A stretch of 64,000 nucleotides of DNA from Limimaricola variabilis. GTDB lineage: Bacteria > Pseudomonadota > Alphaproteobacteria > Rhodobacterales > Rhodobacteraceae. The stretch lies in contig NZ_JACIBX010000002.1 in the NCBI RefSeq assembly GCF_014195545.1, forward strand, positions 310,001-374,000. Reading direction: 5' to 3'. Every line of letters starts with the position of its first letter. The stretch's first letter is position 1. The translations under genes and the position numbers were made by a program. This document shows, piece after piece, positions 49,089-57,939 of this stretch. Below the pieces are notes generated by a model, which saw only the letters and a list, made by a program, of their open reading frames with translations, made no database searches and was not told the origin of the DNA.

Positions 49089-49985
49089 ATGGCCGTCTTG
49101 AGATTTCTCGCTACCGCCGCCGGTTGCGCCGCCGCTGCCTTCGCGATCGGCCAGTTCATGGAGAACGGCGTTTCACGCGCTCAAGCCACGCCGGTCGACC
49201 TCCCCGAGACCTTCCCCGAAGCGCCGGTGCTGATCGCCGCCCGGGTCGAGGCCCCGCCGGTCCCGAACATCGTATTCGACCGCCCCCAAGCGCCGCGCGA
49301 CCCTGCCCGGCTGGCCGGGATCGCCGCGCCGCGCGTGGCGCGCGATTGCGGCCTCGCGCTTTCGGCCGAACCCCGCCCGGGCGCCATGGCGCTGCTGCAG
49401 GTCGCCGCGCCCTGCGCCCGCGACGCGCGGCTGACGCTGCGCCATCAGGGGCTGACCGTGACACTGCTCACCGATGACGAGGGCCGGGCCGAGACTCTGT
49501 TCCCGGCGCTCGCCAAGCGAGCGGTGTTCATGGCGGAGGCCAACGGCGCGTCGGCCGTCGCCGCCGCGGATATCGCCGACCTCGCCGAATGGCGCCGTGT
49601 CGCCCTGCAGTCGGACGGCGGCGAGGGGCTATCGCTCCATGCCTTGGCGCCCGGCGCGCGGCACGGCGGCGAGGGCCATCTGAGCCGCGACATGCCGGCC
49701 AGCGCCAGCGGCGCGGCGGTGATCGTGCTGGGCGATCCGGCGGCGCCGCTGCCGCGGCTGGTCGAGATCTACAGCGCCCCGACCGGGGAGCGCGCCGCCG
49801 TCAGCGTCGAAATCGAGGTGACCGAGGCCAATTGCGGCCGCCCGGTCGCGGCCGAGCTGCTGCAAAGCGGCGATCGCGGACCCGCCGGCACCGGCATCGA
49901 GCTCACCCTGCCGGGCTGCGACGCGGTGGGCGAGCTTCTCGTCTTGCAAAATCCGGAACCGGGGATGACAGTCGCGTCGAGATGA
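49089..49985 (+). CDS. Exported protein of unknown function, operon partner of the PstS-OmpA fusion
   Basis: The 298-residue product has an N-terminal hydrophobic segment (MAVLRFLATAAGCAAAAFAIGQF) and a long secreted-looking body. It has several Cys (DCGLAL, APCARD, ANCGRP, PGCDAV) that could form disulfides in the periplasm, and beta-rich sequence. No named domain was recognised; relatives in roseobacters are annotated as hypothetical or translocase-like because of the neighbouring secA. The last codons overlap the next gene by ATGA, which implies translation coupling and probably a joint role. Confidence 0.6.
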   Translation: MAVLRFLATAAGCAAAAFAIGQFMENGVSRAQATPVDLPETFPEAPVLIAARVEAPPVPNIVFDRPQAPRDPARLAGIAAPRVARDCGLALSAEPRPGAMALLQVAAPCARDARLTLRHQGLTVTLLTDDEGRAETLFPALAKRAVFMAEANGASAVAAADIADLAEWRRVALQSDGGEGLSLHALAPGARHGGEGHLSRDMPASASGAAVIVLGDPAAPLPRLVEIYSAPTGERAAVSVEIEVTEANCGRPVAAELLQSGDRGPAGTGIELTLPGCDAVGELLVLQNPEPGMTVASR

Positions 49986-51592
49986 CGCGTCACGCCCCCG
50001 CTGCCCTTTCCCTCGTCCCGATCCTGCGTCGCGTGGCCCTGTGGGCCGCGCTGTGCGTGTCGGCCACCGGCCTCGCCGCCCAGCCGGACGACCGCGAGGT
50101 GACGCTGACCTCGCGCAACGGCTCTCTGACCATTACCGGAAGCCTCTTGGGTTTTGATGGACGGTTCCTGCGGATCGCCTCCGAGCATGGCGAATTGACG
50201 CTGCCCTTGGCGGGGGTGGACTGCGCGGGCGCTGTCTGTCCCGATCCGGAAAGCTGGGTACCCGCGCTGCGGCTCTCGGGTGCGGCCCGGCTGGGTGATC
50301 TGGTGTTGCCGGCGCTGATCGACGGATATGCGCGGGCGCGGGGGCTCGTGCTCGAGACCGCGCCGGGCGATGCCAGTCATGCGCATTACAGCCTCGTGTC
50401 GCCCGAGGGCGGCAAGCCGCTGCTGCAGGTGTCGTTCCGGCTCACCTCCACCGAGGACGGCTTTGCCGACCTGCTCGCCGACGAGGCCGATCTCGCCATG
50501 GCCGAGCGGCTGCTCGATGCCGGGGAGCTGACGCTGGCGCGCGACGCAGGCCTCGGCCGGCTCGACGCGCCGGGGCGGTTGCAGCTCATCGGGCTCGACG
50601 CGCTGGTGCCGGTGGTAGCGCCGGGGCGGCGGATCACGGCGCTGTCGCTGTCGCAGCTGTCGCGGCTCTTTGCCGGAGAGATCACCGACTGGTCGCGGCT
50701 CGAGGCGAAGGCGGGGCCGGTGACGCTGCATCTGGGGCCCGAGACAAGCGGCCAGACGCAGGGGTTCGAGGCCTTGGTGCTGGCGCGCGCGGGCCGGACG
50801 CTGTCGGACGCGGTGGTCCGCCACCCCGACGCGGAGGCGCTCGCCGAAGCGGTCGCGGCCGATCCGGGGGCGATCGGCATGTTGCCCTTCGGCCGGACCG
50901 GCGCAACCCAGCCGCTCGCCCTGACCGGGCCGTGCGGGCTGCGCGGCGCGGCGCGGGCCGAAACGGTCGCGACGGGGGATTACCCGCTGACCCTGCCGCT
51001 GGTGCTCTACCGTCCGATGCGGCGCCTGCCGGACGCGGCCGAGGCGTTTCTTGGCTGGATCGCCACCGCCGAGGCCCAGCTGGTGCTGCGCCGTGCGGGG
51101 GTGACGGGCCTCGCGCCGATCCCCATTCCGATCACCGCGCAGGGGGACCGGATCGCCGGCGCCGTGCTTTCGGCGGGAGAGGATACCGGGATCGAGGAGC
51201 TGCAGCGCATGTTGCGGGTGCTGCGTCCGCGAGAGCGGCTGTCGACGACCTTCCGCTTCGAGACGGGGGAGACCGCGCTCGACCCGGTGTCGCGCTCGCG
51301 CGTCGTGCAGCTGGCGCAGTCGATCCGGGACGGTCGCCACAACGGCGAGTCGCTGCTGCTCGCCGGGTTCTCGGACGGGCAGGGCGGGCCGGTCGCCAAT
51401 CATGACCTGTCGCTCGAGCGGGCCGAGGCGGTGCGCGCCGCAGTACTGTCGCTGCTGGGGGGCACCCTGCCGCCGGGGGTAGAGCTGGAGGTCGCGGCCT
51501 TCGGCGAGGCGCTGCCCATGGGCTGCGACGACAGCGAGACCGGCCGCGGGATCAATCGCCGGGTCGAGCTCTGGGTGGCGCCGCTGCGCTAG
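49982..51592 (+). CDS. PstS-like binding domain fused to OmpA peptidoglycan-binding domain
   Basis: The 536-residue protein begins with a signal (about 1-38, ending CVSATGLAAQ). Residues about 40-400 match a phosphate-binding-like (PBP type 2) domain: ISLLAGEITDWS-like LSRLFAGEITDWSRL, GPETSGQTQGFEALVL and ADPGAIGMLPFG. From about residue 420 it has an OmpA-like domain (TTFRFETGETALDP, LLLAGFSDGQGG, NHDLSLERAEAVRAAVLSL, NRRVELWV). Such a combination could anchor a ligand-binding or adhesin-like module to the cell wall. The stop overlaps the convergent radC stop. The ligand is unknown. Confidence 0.8.
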   Translation: MTRHAPAALSLVPILRRVALWAALCVSATGLAAQPDDREVTLTSRNGSLTITGSLLGFDGRFLRIASEHGELTLPLAGVDCAGAVCPDPESWVPALRLSGAARLGDLVLPALIDGYARARGLVLETAPGDASHAHYSLVSPEGGKPLLQVSFRLTSTEDGFADLLADEADLAMAERLLDAGELTLARDAGLGRLDAPGRLQLIGLDALVPVVAPGRRITALSLSQLSRLFAGEITDWSRLEAKAGPVTLHLGPETSGQTQGFEALVLARAGRTLSDAVVRHPDAEALAEAVAADPGAIGMLPFGRTGATQPLALTGPCGLRGAARAETVATGDYPLTLPLVLYRPMRRLPDAAEAFLGWIATAEAQLVLRRAGVTGLAPIPIPITAQGDRIAGAVLSAGEDTGIEELQRMLRVLRPRERLSTTFRFETGETALDPVSRSRVVQLAQSIRDGRHNGESLLLAGFSDGQGGPVANHDLSLERAEAVRAAVLSLLGGTLPPGVELEVAAFGEALPMGCDDSETGRGINRRVELWVAPLR

Positions 51593-52341
51593 ATCAGCCC
51601 TTCGGCGCGAAAGCTGGTCTCGCGTGATTTGCCGATCACCAGATGGTCGTGCAGCAAGATGTCGAGCGCTGCCGCCGCCTCGATCCGCGCGGTCATGGCG
51701 ATGTCGGCCTCGGAGGGGGTGGGGTCGCCGGAGGGGTGGTTGTGCACCAGGATCAGCGCCGAGGCATTGAGCTCCAGCGCCCGCTTCACCACCTCGCGCG
51801 GATAGACAGGCACGTGGTCGACCGTGCCGCGCGCCTGCGCCTCGTCGGCGATCAGCACGTTGCGCCGGTCGAGGAACAGCACGCGGAACATCTCGGTGTC
51901 GCGATGCGCCATCACCGTGCGGCAATAGTCGAGCAGCGGCTCCCAGCCCGACAGAACCGGGCGCGCGATGACCCGCGCCCGCGCCATGCGATGCGCCACA
52001 GCCTCGACCACCTTGAGCGCGCCGACCACCGCCGGCCCCGCCCCCTCGATCTCGGACAGGCGGGGAATCGGCGCGGCGAGCACGCGGTTGAGGTCGCCGA
52101 AGGCGTCGATCAGCCGCCGGGCGAGCGGTTTCATGTCCTGCCGCGGCACGGCGAGGAAGAGCAGCAGTTCCAGAAGCTCGTAATCGGGCATGGCCTCGGC
52201 CCCGCCGGCGAGGAACCTCTCGCGCAGGCGGCGGCGGTGATCGGCCATGTAGGACGGCACGCGGCCCTTGGGCAGGGGCGCTACCTCGGCCACCTCATCG
52301 GAGTCGAAGGGCAGCGGGCGTTCGGCGAATGACGGCACCAT
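51589..52341 (-). CDS. radC: RadC/JAB-domain protein
   Basis: The 250-residue protein has an N-terminal helix-hairpin-helix-like part (MPDYELLELLLFLAVPRQDMKPLARRLIDAFGDLNRVLAAP, PRLSEIEGAGPAVVGALK) and the MPN/JAB+ metalloprotease-like domain with LILVHNHPSGDPTPSEADI, the metal-binding HxH and Asp, and an upstream Glu. RadC was once tied to DNA repair, but its function is unclear. The stop codon shares bases with the PstS-OmpA gene. It is 42 bases upstream of dnaJ's stop on the same strand. Confidence 0.9.
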   Translation of the reverse strand: MVPSFAERPLPFDSDEVAEVAPLPKGRVPSYMADHRRRLRERFLAGGAEAMPDYELLELLLFLAVPRQDMKPLARRLIDAFGDLNRVLAAPIPRLSEIEGAGPAVVGALKVVEAVAHRMARARVIARPVLSGWEPLLDYCRTVMAHRDTEMFRVLFLDRRNVLIADEAQARGTVDHVPVYPREVVKRALELNASALILVHNHPSGDPTPSEADIAMTARIEAAAALDILLHDHLVIGKSRETSFRAEGLI

Positions 52342-52383
52342 GCCCGCGACTGTCTCGCGGGCATGGTTAACGCGGGCTTAACC

Positions 52384-53541
52384 TCAGCCCTTCATCGAAT
52401 CCCAGAACCCCTTCACCGCCGAGAAGAAGTTCGAGCTCTGCGGGTTGTTCTTCTCGCCGAGCTCGTCGAACTCGCGCAGCAGCTCGCGCTGGCGCGCGGT
52501 CAGGTTGACCGGCGTCTCGACGGCGAGCTCGATAAACATGTCACCGCGCTGACCGCCGCGCAGGGCGGGCATGCCCTTGCCGCGCAGGCGCATCTGCCGG
52601 CCCGACTGGCTGCCTTCGGGGATCTTCACTCGGCTCTTGCCGCCATCGATGGTCGGCACCTCAATGTCGCCACCGAGCGCCGCCGCCGCCATGGAGACGG
52701 GCACGCGGCAGTAGAGATCGGTGCCGTCGCGCTTGAACAGCTGGTGCTCGGCCACGTCGATGAAGATGTAGAGGTCGCCCGAAGGCCCGCCCCTGAGCCC
52801 GGCCTCGCCCTCGCCGGCGAGACGGATGCGGGTGCCGGTCTCGACGCCCGCCGGGATGTTGACCGAGAGCGACTTCTCCTTCTCGACCCGTCCGGCGCCC
52901 TGGCAGGCACGGCAGGGATCCTTGATGATCTGGCCGATGCCGTTGCAGGTCGGGCAGGTCCGCTCGACGGTGAAGAAGCCTTGCTGGGCGCGCACCTTGC
53001 CCATGCCCGAACAGGTCGGGCAGGTGGCGGGCTCGGAGCCGTCGGAGGCGCCGGAGCCGTGGCATTTGCCGCAGGTGACCGAGGTCGGCACGGTCACGGT
53101 CTTCTGCAGACCGGAGAAGGCGTCCTCGAGATTGATGCGCAGGTTGTAGCGCAGATCGTTGCCGCGCGCGGCGCGCGAGCGGCCCTGGCCGGCGCCACCG
53201 CGCTGGCCCATGAAGTCGCCGAACAGGTCGTCGAACACGTCCGAGAAGGCCGAGGCGAAATCGCCTTGGCCCCTGAAGCCGCCAGCCCCGCCGCCGGGCC
53301 GCCCGCCCATGCCGCCTTCGAAGGCGGCGTGACCGTAGCGGTCATAGGCGGCCTTCTTGTCGGCATCCTTGAGAACGTCATAGGCCTCGTTGGCGGCCTT
53401 GAACTGCTCCTCGGCATTGGGGTTGTCGGAATTGCGGTCGGGATGCAGCTCCTTGGCCTTGCGGCGATAGGCCTTCTTGATCTCGTCGGCGGACGCGCCC
53501 TTCGAGACCCCGAGCGTTTCGTAGTAGTCGCGTTTTGCCAT
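52384..53541 (-). CDS. dnaJ: Chaperone DnaJ
   Basis: The 385-residue type I Hsp40 has a J domain ([32 protein letters not shown] with the HPD motif), a Gly/Phe-rich region ([12 protein letters not shown]), and four CxxCxGxG zinc-binding repeats ([32 protein letters not shown]). It stimulates DnaK ATP hydrolysis. ATG 53541 ([10 protein letters not shown]) is chosen; four extra codons upstream are without support. It lies 78 bases after dnaK with a GC-rich hairpin in the gap (53569-53594). Confidence 0.97.
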   Translation of the reverse strand: MAKRDYYETLGVSKGASADEIKKAYRRKAKELHPDRNSDNPNAEEQFKAANEAYDVLKDADKKAAYDRYGHAAFEGGMGGRPGGGAGGFRGQGDFASAFSDVFDDLFGDFMGQRGGAGQGRSRAARGNDLRYNLRINLEDAFSGLQKTVTVPTSVTCGKCHGSGASDGSEPATCPTCSGMGKVRAQQGFFTVERTCPTCNGIGQIIKDPCRACQGAGRVEKEKSLSVNIPAGVETGTRIRLAGEGEAGLRGGPSGDLYIFIDVAEHQLFKRDGTDLYCRVPVSMAAAALGGDIEVPTIDGGKSRVKIPEGSQSGRQMRLRGKGMPALRGGQRGDMFIELAVETPVNLTARQRELLREFDELGEKNNPQSSNFFSAVKGFWDSMKG

Positions 53542-53568
53542 GGGATCATCCATCTATCGAACGGGAAA

Positions 53569-53594
53569 GGGCCGACCCGGTCCCGGGCCGGCCC
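53569..53594 (-). repeat. Hairpin in the dnaK-dnaJ gap
   Basis: GGGCCG (53569-53574) pairs with CGGCCC (53589-53594); inside, CCCGG and CCGGG also pair. No T tract follows. It may set the relative dnaK and dnaJ levels by mRNA processing. Confidence 0.4.
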
Positions 53595-53619
53595 CTCGGA
53601 CTGGGAGCTCGGGGACCGC

Positions 53620-55545
53620 TCAGCGGCCCCGCTTGTCGTCGTCCAGATCCTCGAAGTCGGCGTCGACGATGCCGTCGTCATCAGCGTCCCGCGACTTGGT
53701 GTCCGCCTCGGCGGGCTCCTCCTCGCCGGCTTCTTCCTGGCTGGCCTTGTAGATCGCCTCGCCCAGCTTCATCGCCGCCTCGGAGACGTTCTGGATGCCG
53801 GCACGGATCTTGTCGGGGTTGTCACCCTCGAGCTCGTCCTTGAGCGCGGCCAGCGCCAGCTCGATTGCCTCGATGGTCGAGGGATCGACCTTGTCGGCAT
53901 GCTCTTCCATCGACTTCTCGGTCGAGTGGATGAGGCTCTCGGCCTGGTTTTTGGCCTCGACGAGGTCGCGCCGCTTCTTGTCGGCGTCGGCGTTCTCCTC
54001 CGCCTCGCGGACCATCTTCTCGATGTCCTCGTCGGTGAGACCGCCGGAGGCCTGGATGGTGATCTTCTGCTCCTTGCCAGTGCCCTTGTCCTTGGCCGAC
54101 ACCGAGACGATGCCGTTGGCGTCGATGTCGAAGGTCACCTCGATCTGCGGCATGCCGCGCGGGGCAGGCGGGATGTTCTCGAGGTTGAACTGGCCGAGCA
54201 TCTTGTTGTCGGCCGCCATCTCGCGCTCACCCTGGAAGACCCGGATCGTCACCGCGTTCTGGTTGTCCTCGGCGGTCGAGAAGATCTGGCTCTTCTTGGT
54301 CGGGATGGTGGTGTTGCGGTCGATCAGGCGGGTGAACACGCCACCCAGCGTCTCGATGCCAAGCGACAGCGGCGTCACGTCGAGCAGCACCACGTCCTTG
54401 ACGTCGCCCTGCAGCACGCCGGCCTGGATCGCCGCGCCCAGCGCCACGACCTCGTCGGGATTGACGCCCTTGTGCGGCTCCTTGCCGAAGAACTTGGTCA
54501 CTTCCTCGATCACCTTGGGCATGCGGGTCATGCCGCCGACAAGAACCACCTCGTCGATCTCGGAGGTCGAGATGCCGGCATCCTTGAGCGCCGCCTGGCA
54601 GGGCTTCATCGAGGCCTTGATCAGGTCGCCCACGAGGCTTTCCAACTTGGCACGGGTCAGCTTCATGACCATGTGCAGCGGCGTGCCGGTCTTGCCGTCC
54701 ATCGAGATGAAGGGCTGGTTGATCTCGGTCTGCTGGCTCGAGGAGAGCTCGATCTTGGCCTTTTCGGCCGCTTCCTTGAGACGCTGCAGCGCCATCTTGT
54801 CCTGGGTCAGGTCGACGCCATGCTCCTTTTTGAACTCCTCGGCGAGGTAGTTCACGATGCGCATGTCGAAGTCTTCGCCACCGAGGAAGGTGTCGCCATT
54901 GGTCGACTTCACCTCGAACAGGCCGTCGTCGATCTCGAGGATGGTCACGTCGAAGGTGCCGCCGCCGAGGTCATAGACGGCGATGGTCTTCGAGTCCTTC
55001 TTGTCGAGGCCGTAGGCCAGTGCCGCGGCGGTCGGCTCGTTGATGATGCGCAGCACCTCGAGTCCGGCGATCTTGCCGGCGTCCTTGGTGGCCTGACGCT
55101 GGGCGTCGTTGAAGTAGGCGGGGACCGTGATGACGGCCTGCGTCACCTCCTCGCCGAGATAGGACTCGGCAGTCTCCTTCATCTTCTGCAGGGTGAAGGC
55201 GGAAATCTGCGACGGCGAATACTTCTCGCCCTTCACCTCGACCCAGGCGTCGCCATTGCCGCCGTCCACGATGCTGTAGGGGACAAGCTTGCGATCCTTC
55301 TCGACCGCAGCGTCGGACATGCGACGGCCGATCAGGCGCTTGACCGCGTGGATGGTGTTGGACGGGTTGGTGACGGCCTGCCGCTTGGCGGGCTGGCCGA
55401 CCAGACGCTCGTCATCGGTGAAGGCGACGATCGACGGGGTGGTGCGGGCGCCTTCCGAGTTCTCGATCACACGGGGCTGCGAGCCGTCCATGATCGCGAC
55501 GCAGGAGTTGGTGGTCCCGAGGTCGATGCCGATTACTTTAGCCAT
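53620..55545 (-). CDS. dnaK: Chaperone DnaK (Hsp70)
   Basis: The 641-residue Hsp70 has the nucleotide-binding domain ([48 protein letters not shown]), the substrate-binding domain ([17 protein letters not shown]) and a C-terminal helical lid ending in an acidic tail ([22 protein letters not shown]). It folds nascent and stressed proteins with DnaJ and GrpE. ATG 55545 has a GAGGG site eight bases upstream. The promoter at 55652-55680 drives it. The divergent AlkB gene starts at 55739. Confidence 0.98.
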   Translation of the reverse strand: MAKVIGIDLGTTNSCVAIMDGSQPRVIENSEGARTTPSIVAFTDDERLVGQPAKRQAVTNPSNTIHAVKRLIGRRMSDAAVEKDRKLVPYSIVDGGNGDAWVEVKGEKYSPSQISAFTLQKMKETAESYLGEEVTQAVITVPAYFNDAQRQATKDAGKIAGLEVLRIINEPTAAALAYGLDKKDSKTIAVYDLGGGTFDVTILEIDDGLFEVKSTNGDTFLGGEDFDMRIVNYLAEEFKKEHGVDLTQDKMALQRLKEAAEKAKIELSSSQQTEINQPFISMDGKTGTPLHMVMKLTRAKLESLVGDLIKASMKPCQAALKDAGISTSEIDEVVLVGGMTRMPKVIEEVTKFFGKEPHKGVNPDEVVALGAAIQAGVLQGDVKDVVLLDVTPLSLGIETLGGVFTRLIDRNTTIPTKKSQIFSTAEDNQNAVTIRVFQGEREMAADNKMLGQFNLENIPPAPRGMPQIEVTFDIDANGIVSVSAKDKGTGKEQKITIQASGGLTDEDIEKMVREAEENADADKKRRDLVEAKNQAESLIHSTEKSMEEHADKVDPSTIEAIELALAALKDELEGDNPDKIRAGIQNVSEAAMKLGEAIYKASQEEAGEEEPAEADTKSRDADDDGIVDADFEDLDDDKRGR

Positions 55546-55618
55546 GTTCAAAACCCTCTAGCTCTAGGCGGTTTTCCGGTTCGGACCCGTTGAGGCATCC
55601 GCCCCGGACAGGAATGTA

Positions 55619-55639
55619 GCGGCGGAGAAGCCCCGCCGC
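55619..55639 (-). repeat. Hairpin in dnaK leader
   Basis: GCGGCGG (55619-55625) and CCGCCGC (55633-55639) pair around AGAAGCC in the predicted 5' untranslated region, about 75 bases from the ATG. It may influence heat-responsive translation or only mRNA stability. Confidence 0.4.
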
Positions 55640-55651
55640 GGATCACTGGGC

Positions 55652-55680
55652 TATATAGGGAGGGCGTTTTCGGGCTGCAA
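55652..55680 (-). promoter_or_regulatory. Promoter of dnaK (possibly RpoH-dependent)
   Basis: On the minus strand TTGCAG (55675-55680), 17 bases, CTATATA-type -10 (55652-55657 = TATATA). The CCCTATATA context resembles the alphaproteobacterial RpoH -10, though the -35 is also a normal sigma-70 type. The transcript would start near 55645 and contain a hairpin (55619-55639). No CIRCE repeat was found. Confidence 0.6.
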
Positions 55681-55738
55681 CTGGCAGAGGCGGTCGCGAT
55701 GCGCCATTTTGCCGCGAGACGGGAACCGGAGGGGCGCG

Positions 55739-56347
55739 ATGGCAACCCAAGAGATCGATCTGCGGGGCGTGCGGGTGCTGCCGGGCCTGCTCGGGCCGGA
55801 AGCACAGGCCGCGATGCTGGCCGATCTGCGCGAGGTGGCGCGCGCCGCGCCGGTGATGCGGCCGGTGACGCGGCGGGGTCCGATGAGCGTGCGGATGACC
55901 TCGGCCGGGCGGCTGGGCTGGGTCGCCGACCGGCGGGGCTACCGCTACGAGCCCCTCCATCCCGAGACCGGCCAGCCCTGGCCCCCGATCCCCGACAGCG
56001 TGCTGGCGGTCTGGCGGGCGGTGTCGGGGGTGGAGGCCGATCCAGACAGCTGCCTTGTCAACCTCTACCGCGAGGGTGCGAAGATGGGCATGCATCAGGA
56101 TCGCGACGAGGGTGACTTCTCCTACCCGGTGGTGTCGATCAGCCTCGGCGACGAGGCCCTGTTTCGGGTCGGATCGGTCGAGCGCGGCGGCAAGACCGCC
56201 TCGATCTGGCTGCGCTCGGGTGACGTGGCGGTGATGGGCGGCGCGGCGCGGCTGGTGCATCATGGCATCGACCGGGTGCGCGACGGGTCCTCGACGCTGA
56301 TCGACGGCGGCGGCCGGATCAACGTGACGCTGCGGGTGGTGCGCTAG
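55739..56347 (+). CDS. alkB: AlkB-family DNA/RNA demethylase
   Basis: AlkB removes alkyl groups (m1A, m3C) from nucleic acids with Fe(II) and 2-oxoglutarate. The 202-residue product has the HxD ligand in MHQDRDEGDF, the VVSISLGDEALFRVGS block, the distal His in RLVHHGIDRV, and the RINVTLR arginine for 2-oxoglutarate. The N-terminal nucleotide-recognition lid (MSVRMTSAGRLGWVADRRGYRY) is present. ATG 55739 has GGAGGGG upstream. It is divergent from dnaK and convergent with the SH3b gene. Confidence 0.95.
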   Translation: MATQEIDLRGVRVLPGLLGPEAQAAMLADLREVARAAPVMRPVTRRGPMSVRMTSAGRLGWVADRRGYRYEPLHPETGQPWPPIPDSVLAVWRAVSGVEADPDSCLVNLYREGAKMGMHQDRDEGDFSYPVVSISLGDEALFRVGSVERGGKTASIWLRSGDVAVMGGAARLVHHGIDRVRDGSSTLIDGGGRINVTLRVVR

Positions 56348-56371
56348 TGAGGCTCCTATGGCGCTTGGCCG

Positions 56372-56974
56372 TCAGCGGGCGAGCGAGCAGCAGCCGGTGA
56401 GAAGCGTGGTCTGTGGGCCCCCCCCGACCATCAGCGCCTCGAAGCCGTAGCGGCGCGACGACATGCCGTCCGAGCAGCTCTGGTTGAGCAGCGACAGGCT
56501 CCAGATCGTGCCATCCGTCCGCAGCGCCGCGGCGAAGCGGCCGCGATGGCCAGCGCTGCCCACGAGGGCAGGGGCGGGCGCCTCGAACAGCTCGCCTTCG
56601 GGCGTGTCCAGCCGCCAGCTCTCGCCGGTCTCCAGCCGCCAGAACGGTTCGGTCCCGAAGCATGCGGCGAGAGGCGGAATCGCCCCGTCCCACTGTCCCG
56701 GTCGCCGGTCGAGAAAGCCCAGGCTCACCCAGCCCGTGCCTTCGCCCGCATTGACCCGGCCCCAGCCCCCGTCGCGCGACATCTCGATCACCTCGATGCC
56801 ACGCGCGTCATGGGCGAGATGGCCGATCACCTTATGCCCGGCGCCGGGGCCGGAGCGGATGTTGAGCTGGTCGTCGGCGGCCACCCGCGCCACGTCGAAC
56901 AGCGCGGGCCAGGCATCCTGCGTGGCGAGCGCCGGCGCGGCCCAGAGCAGCAACGCCAGCGCCAGCCCCCTCAC
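56372..56974 (-). CDS. Exported SH3b-domain / COG3650-like protein
   Basis: The 200-residue protein starts with a signal (MRGLALALLLWAAPALAT) and has an SH3b domain (QLNIRSGPGAGHKVIGHLA, GWGRVNAGEGTGWVSLGFL). A second domain carries CFGTEPFWRLE, QSCSDGMSSRRYGFEALMV and a GCC end, a pattern of exported COG3650-type proteins. Such proteins may bind cell-wall components. The start is GTG 56974, overlapping the ABC-2 permease stop by four bases (GTGA). No downstream terminator was seen before the convergent AlkB stop. Confidence 0.7.
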   Translation of the reverse strand: MRGLALALLLWAAPALATQDAWPALFDVARVAADDQLNIRSGPGAGHKVIGHLAHDARGIEVIEMSRDGGWGRVNAGEGTGWVSLGFLDRRPGQWDGAIPPLAACFGTEPFWRLETGESWRLDTPEGELFEAPAPALVGSAGHRGRFAAALRTDGTIWSLSLLNQSCSDGMSSRRYGFEALMVGGGPQTTLLTGCCSLAR

Positions 56975-57792
56975 CGCCCGGCGCTCCAGCTCGCCGAGGC
57001 GCGCTTGCGGGTGAAGAACTCGGCCATCATGCCGATCGCCATCAGCGCCAGCCCGACCCAGAGCGGGTAGAGCGCCGAGGTGAAATGCGGCGTGTAGTTG
57101 AGAAAGATGTCGCCCCGGGCCTGGTCGATGGCGTGAAACAGCGGGTTCCAGTCGAACAGGGCGAGCATGTAGCCCGGCAGCGTGTTGGCCACGAACATCT
57201 TGCCCGACGCGATCATGTTGACCCGCGAGTAGATCGACACGCCGAGCTGGGTGAACTCGGGCAGCCAAGGCTTGATCGCCATGAAGATCATGCCGACGCC
57301 GACGCCGGAGAACCACGACACAAGCAGCATCCCCATCGCGCCCACCGGGTCCTCGATCACCACCGGCGTCACCAGCACGTGGTAGAAGAACAGCACCACC
57401 AGGAGCGACAGCACCTGGATGTAGAGCGAGCCCAGCGCGGCGGCGGAGATGGTCACGGCGGTGTTGAGCGGCGCGTGCTTCATCATCGAGGAGGCCGGGC
57501 CGTCGGCCTTCACCACCGCCGCTACCGCCTTGGTGTGGGTGAGAAACAGGAAAATGCCGGACATCAGGTAGAGCAGGAAGTCGCCCCTGAGCCCGGCGCC
57601 GCGGGCGCCGATCAGCGCGAACATCATGTAGAAGGCCAGCACGAAGATCACCGTCTGGGCGATGTTCATCGCCAACCCGGCCAGGGCGTTGCGGTGGCTC
57701 TTGCGGATCTCCCGCACGGTCGAGTGGTAGATCAGCTCGGCCAGGCCGGCGGCGTGGCGGCCGGCGCCGCGGGAGCGTTCGCGTTCGAACAT
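56971..57792 (-). CDS. ABC-2 type transporter permease (polysaccharide-export-like)
   Basis: The 273-residue protein has six membrane segments and the KpsM/RfbA-like layout: a cytosolic N-terminal segment (LAELIYHSTVREIRKSHRNALAG), IAQTVIFVLAFYMMFALIGARG, and the FDWNPLFHAIDQARGDIFLN block before the last helices, as in ABC-2 polysaccharide exporters. No ATPase gene is adjacent, so it must pair with a subunit outside the window. Promoter at 57852-57880. It overlaps the SH3b gene by GTGA. Confidence 0.85.
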   Translation of the reverse strand: MFERERSRGAGRHAAGLAELIYHSTVREIRKSHRNALAGLAMNIAQTVIFVLAFYMMFALIGARGAGLRGDFLLYLMSGIFLFLTHTKAVAAVVKADGPASSMMKHAPLNTAVTISAAALGSLYIQVLSLLVVLFFYHVLVTPVVIEDPVGAMGMLLVSWFSGVGVGMIFMAIKPWLPEFTQLGVSIYSRVNMIASGKMFVANTLPGYMLALFDWNPLFHAIDQARGDIFLNYTPHFTSALYPLWVGLALMAIGMMAEFFTRKRASASWSAGR

Positions 57793-57851
57793 CTGGCCTC
57801 GTTCCTGCGGTCGCGGGGGCGACGATTTTCTTGCCGATCCCCCGGCGGAAT

Positions 57852-57880
57852 ACCATAAGGAGATCGCCCCGACCCATCAA
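57852..57880 (-). promoter_or_regulatory. Promoter of the ABC-2 permease / SH3b operon
   Basis: Reading on the minus strand, TTGATG (57875-57880), a 17-base spacer and TATGGT (57852-57857). The transcript would start near 57845, about 53 bases before the ABC-2 start. Confidence 0.6.
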
Positions 57881-57939
57881 CATTGCATGAAGCGGATGGC
57901 GATTTCGGGGCGCGACCGGGTGAAAGGACGATTGGGCTG

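Noticed and set aside
52363-55593. A very long open frame (more than 1000 codons) on the plus strand opposite dnaJ and dnaK.
   Set aside because: It is the antisense shadow of two highly expressed GC-rich genes. Codon bias and domains fit the minus strand (Hsp70 and Hsp40), and the plus-strand translation has no domain.
55546-55738. CIRCE (HrcA operator) upstream of dnaK.
   Set aside because: No TTAGCACTC-N9-GAGTGCTAA-type repeat exists; only an unrelated GC-rich hairpin and a promoter were seen.
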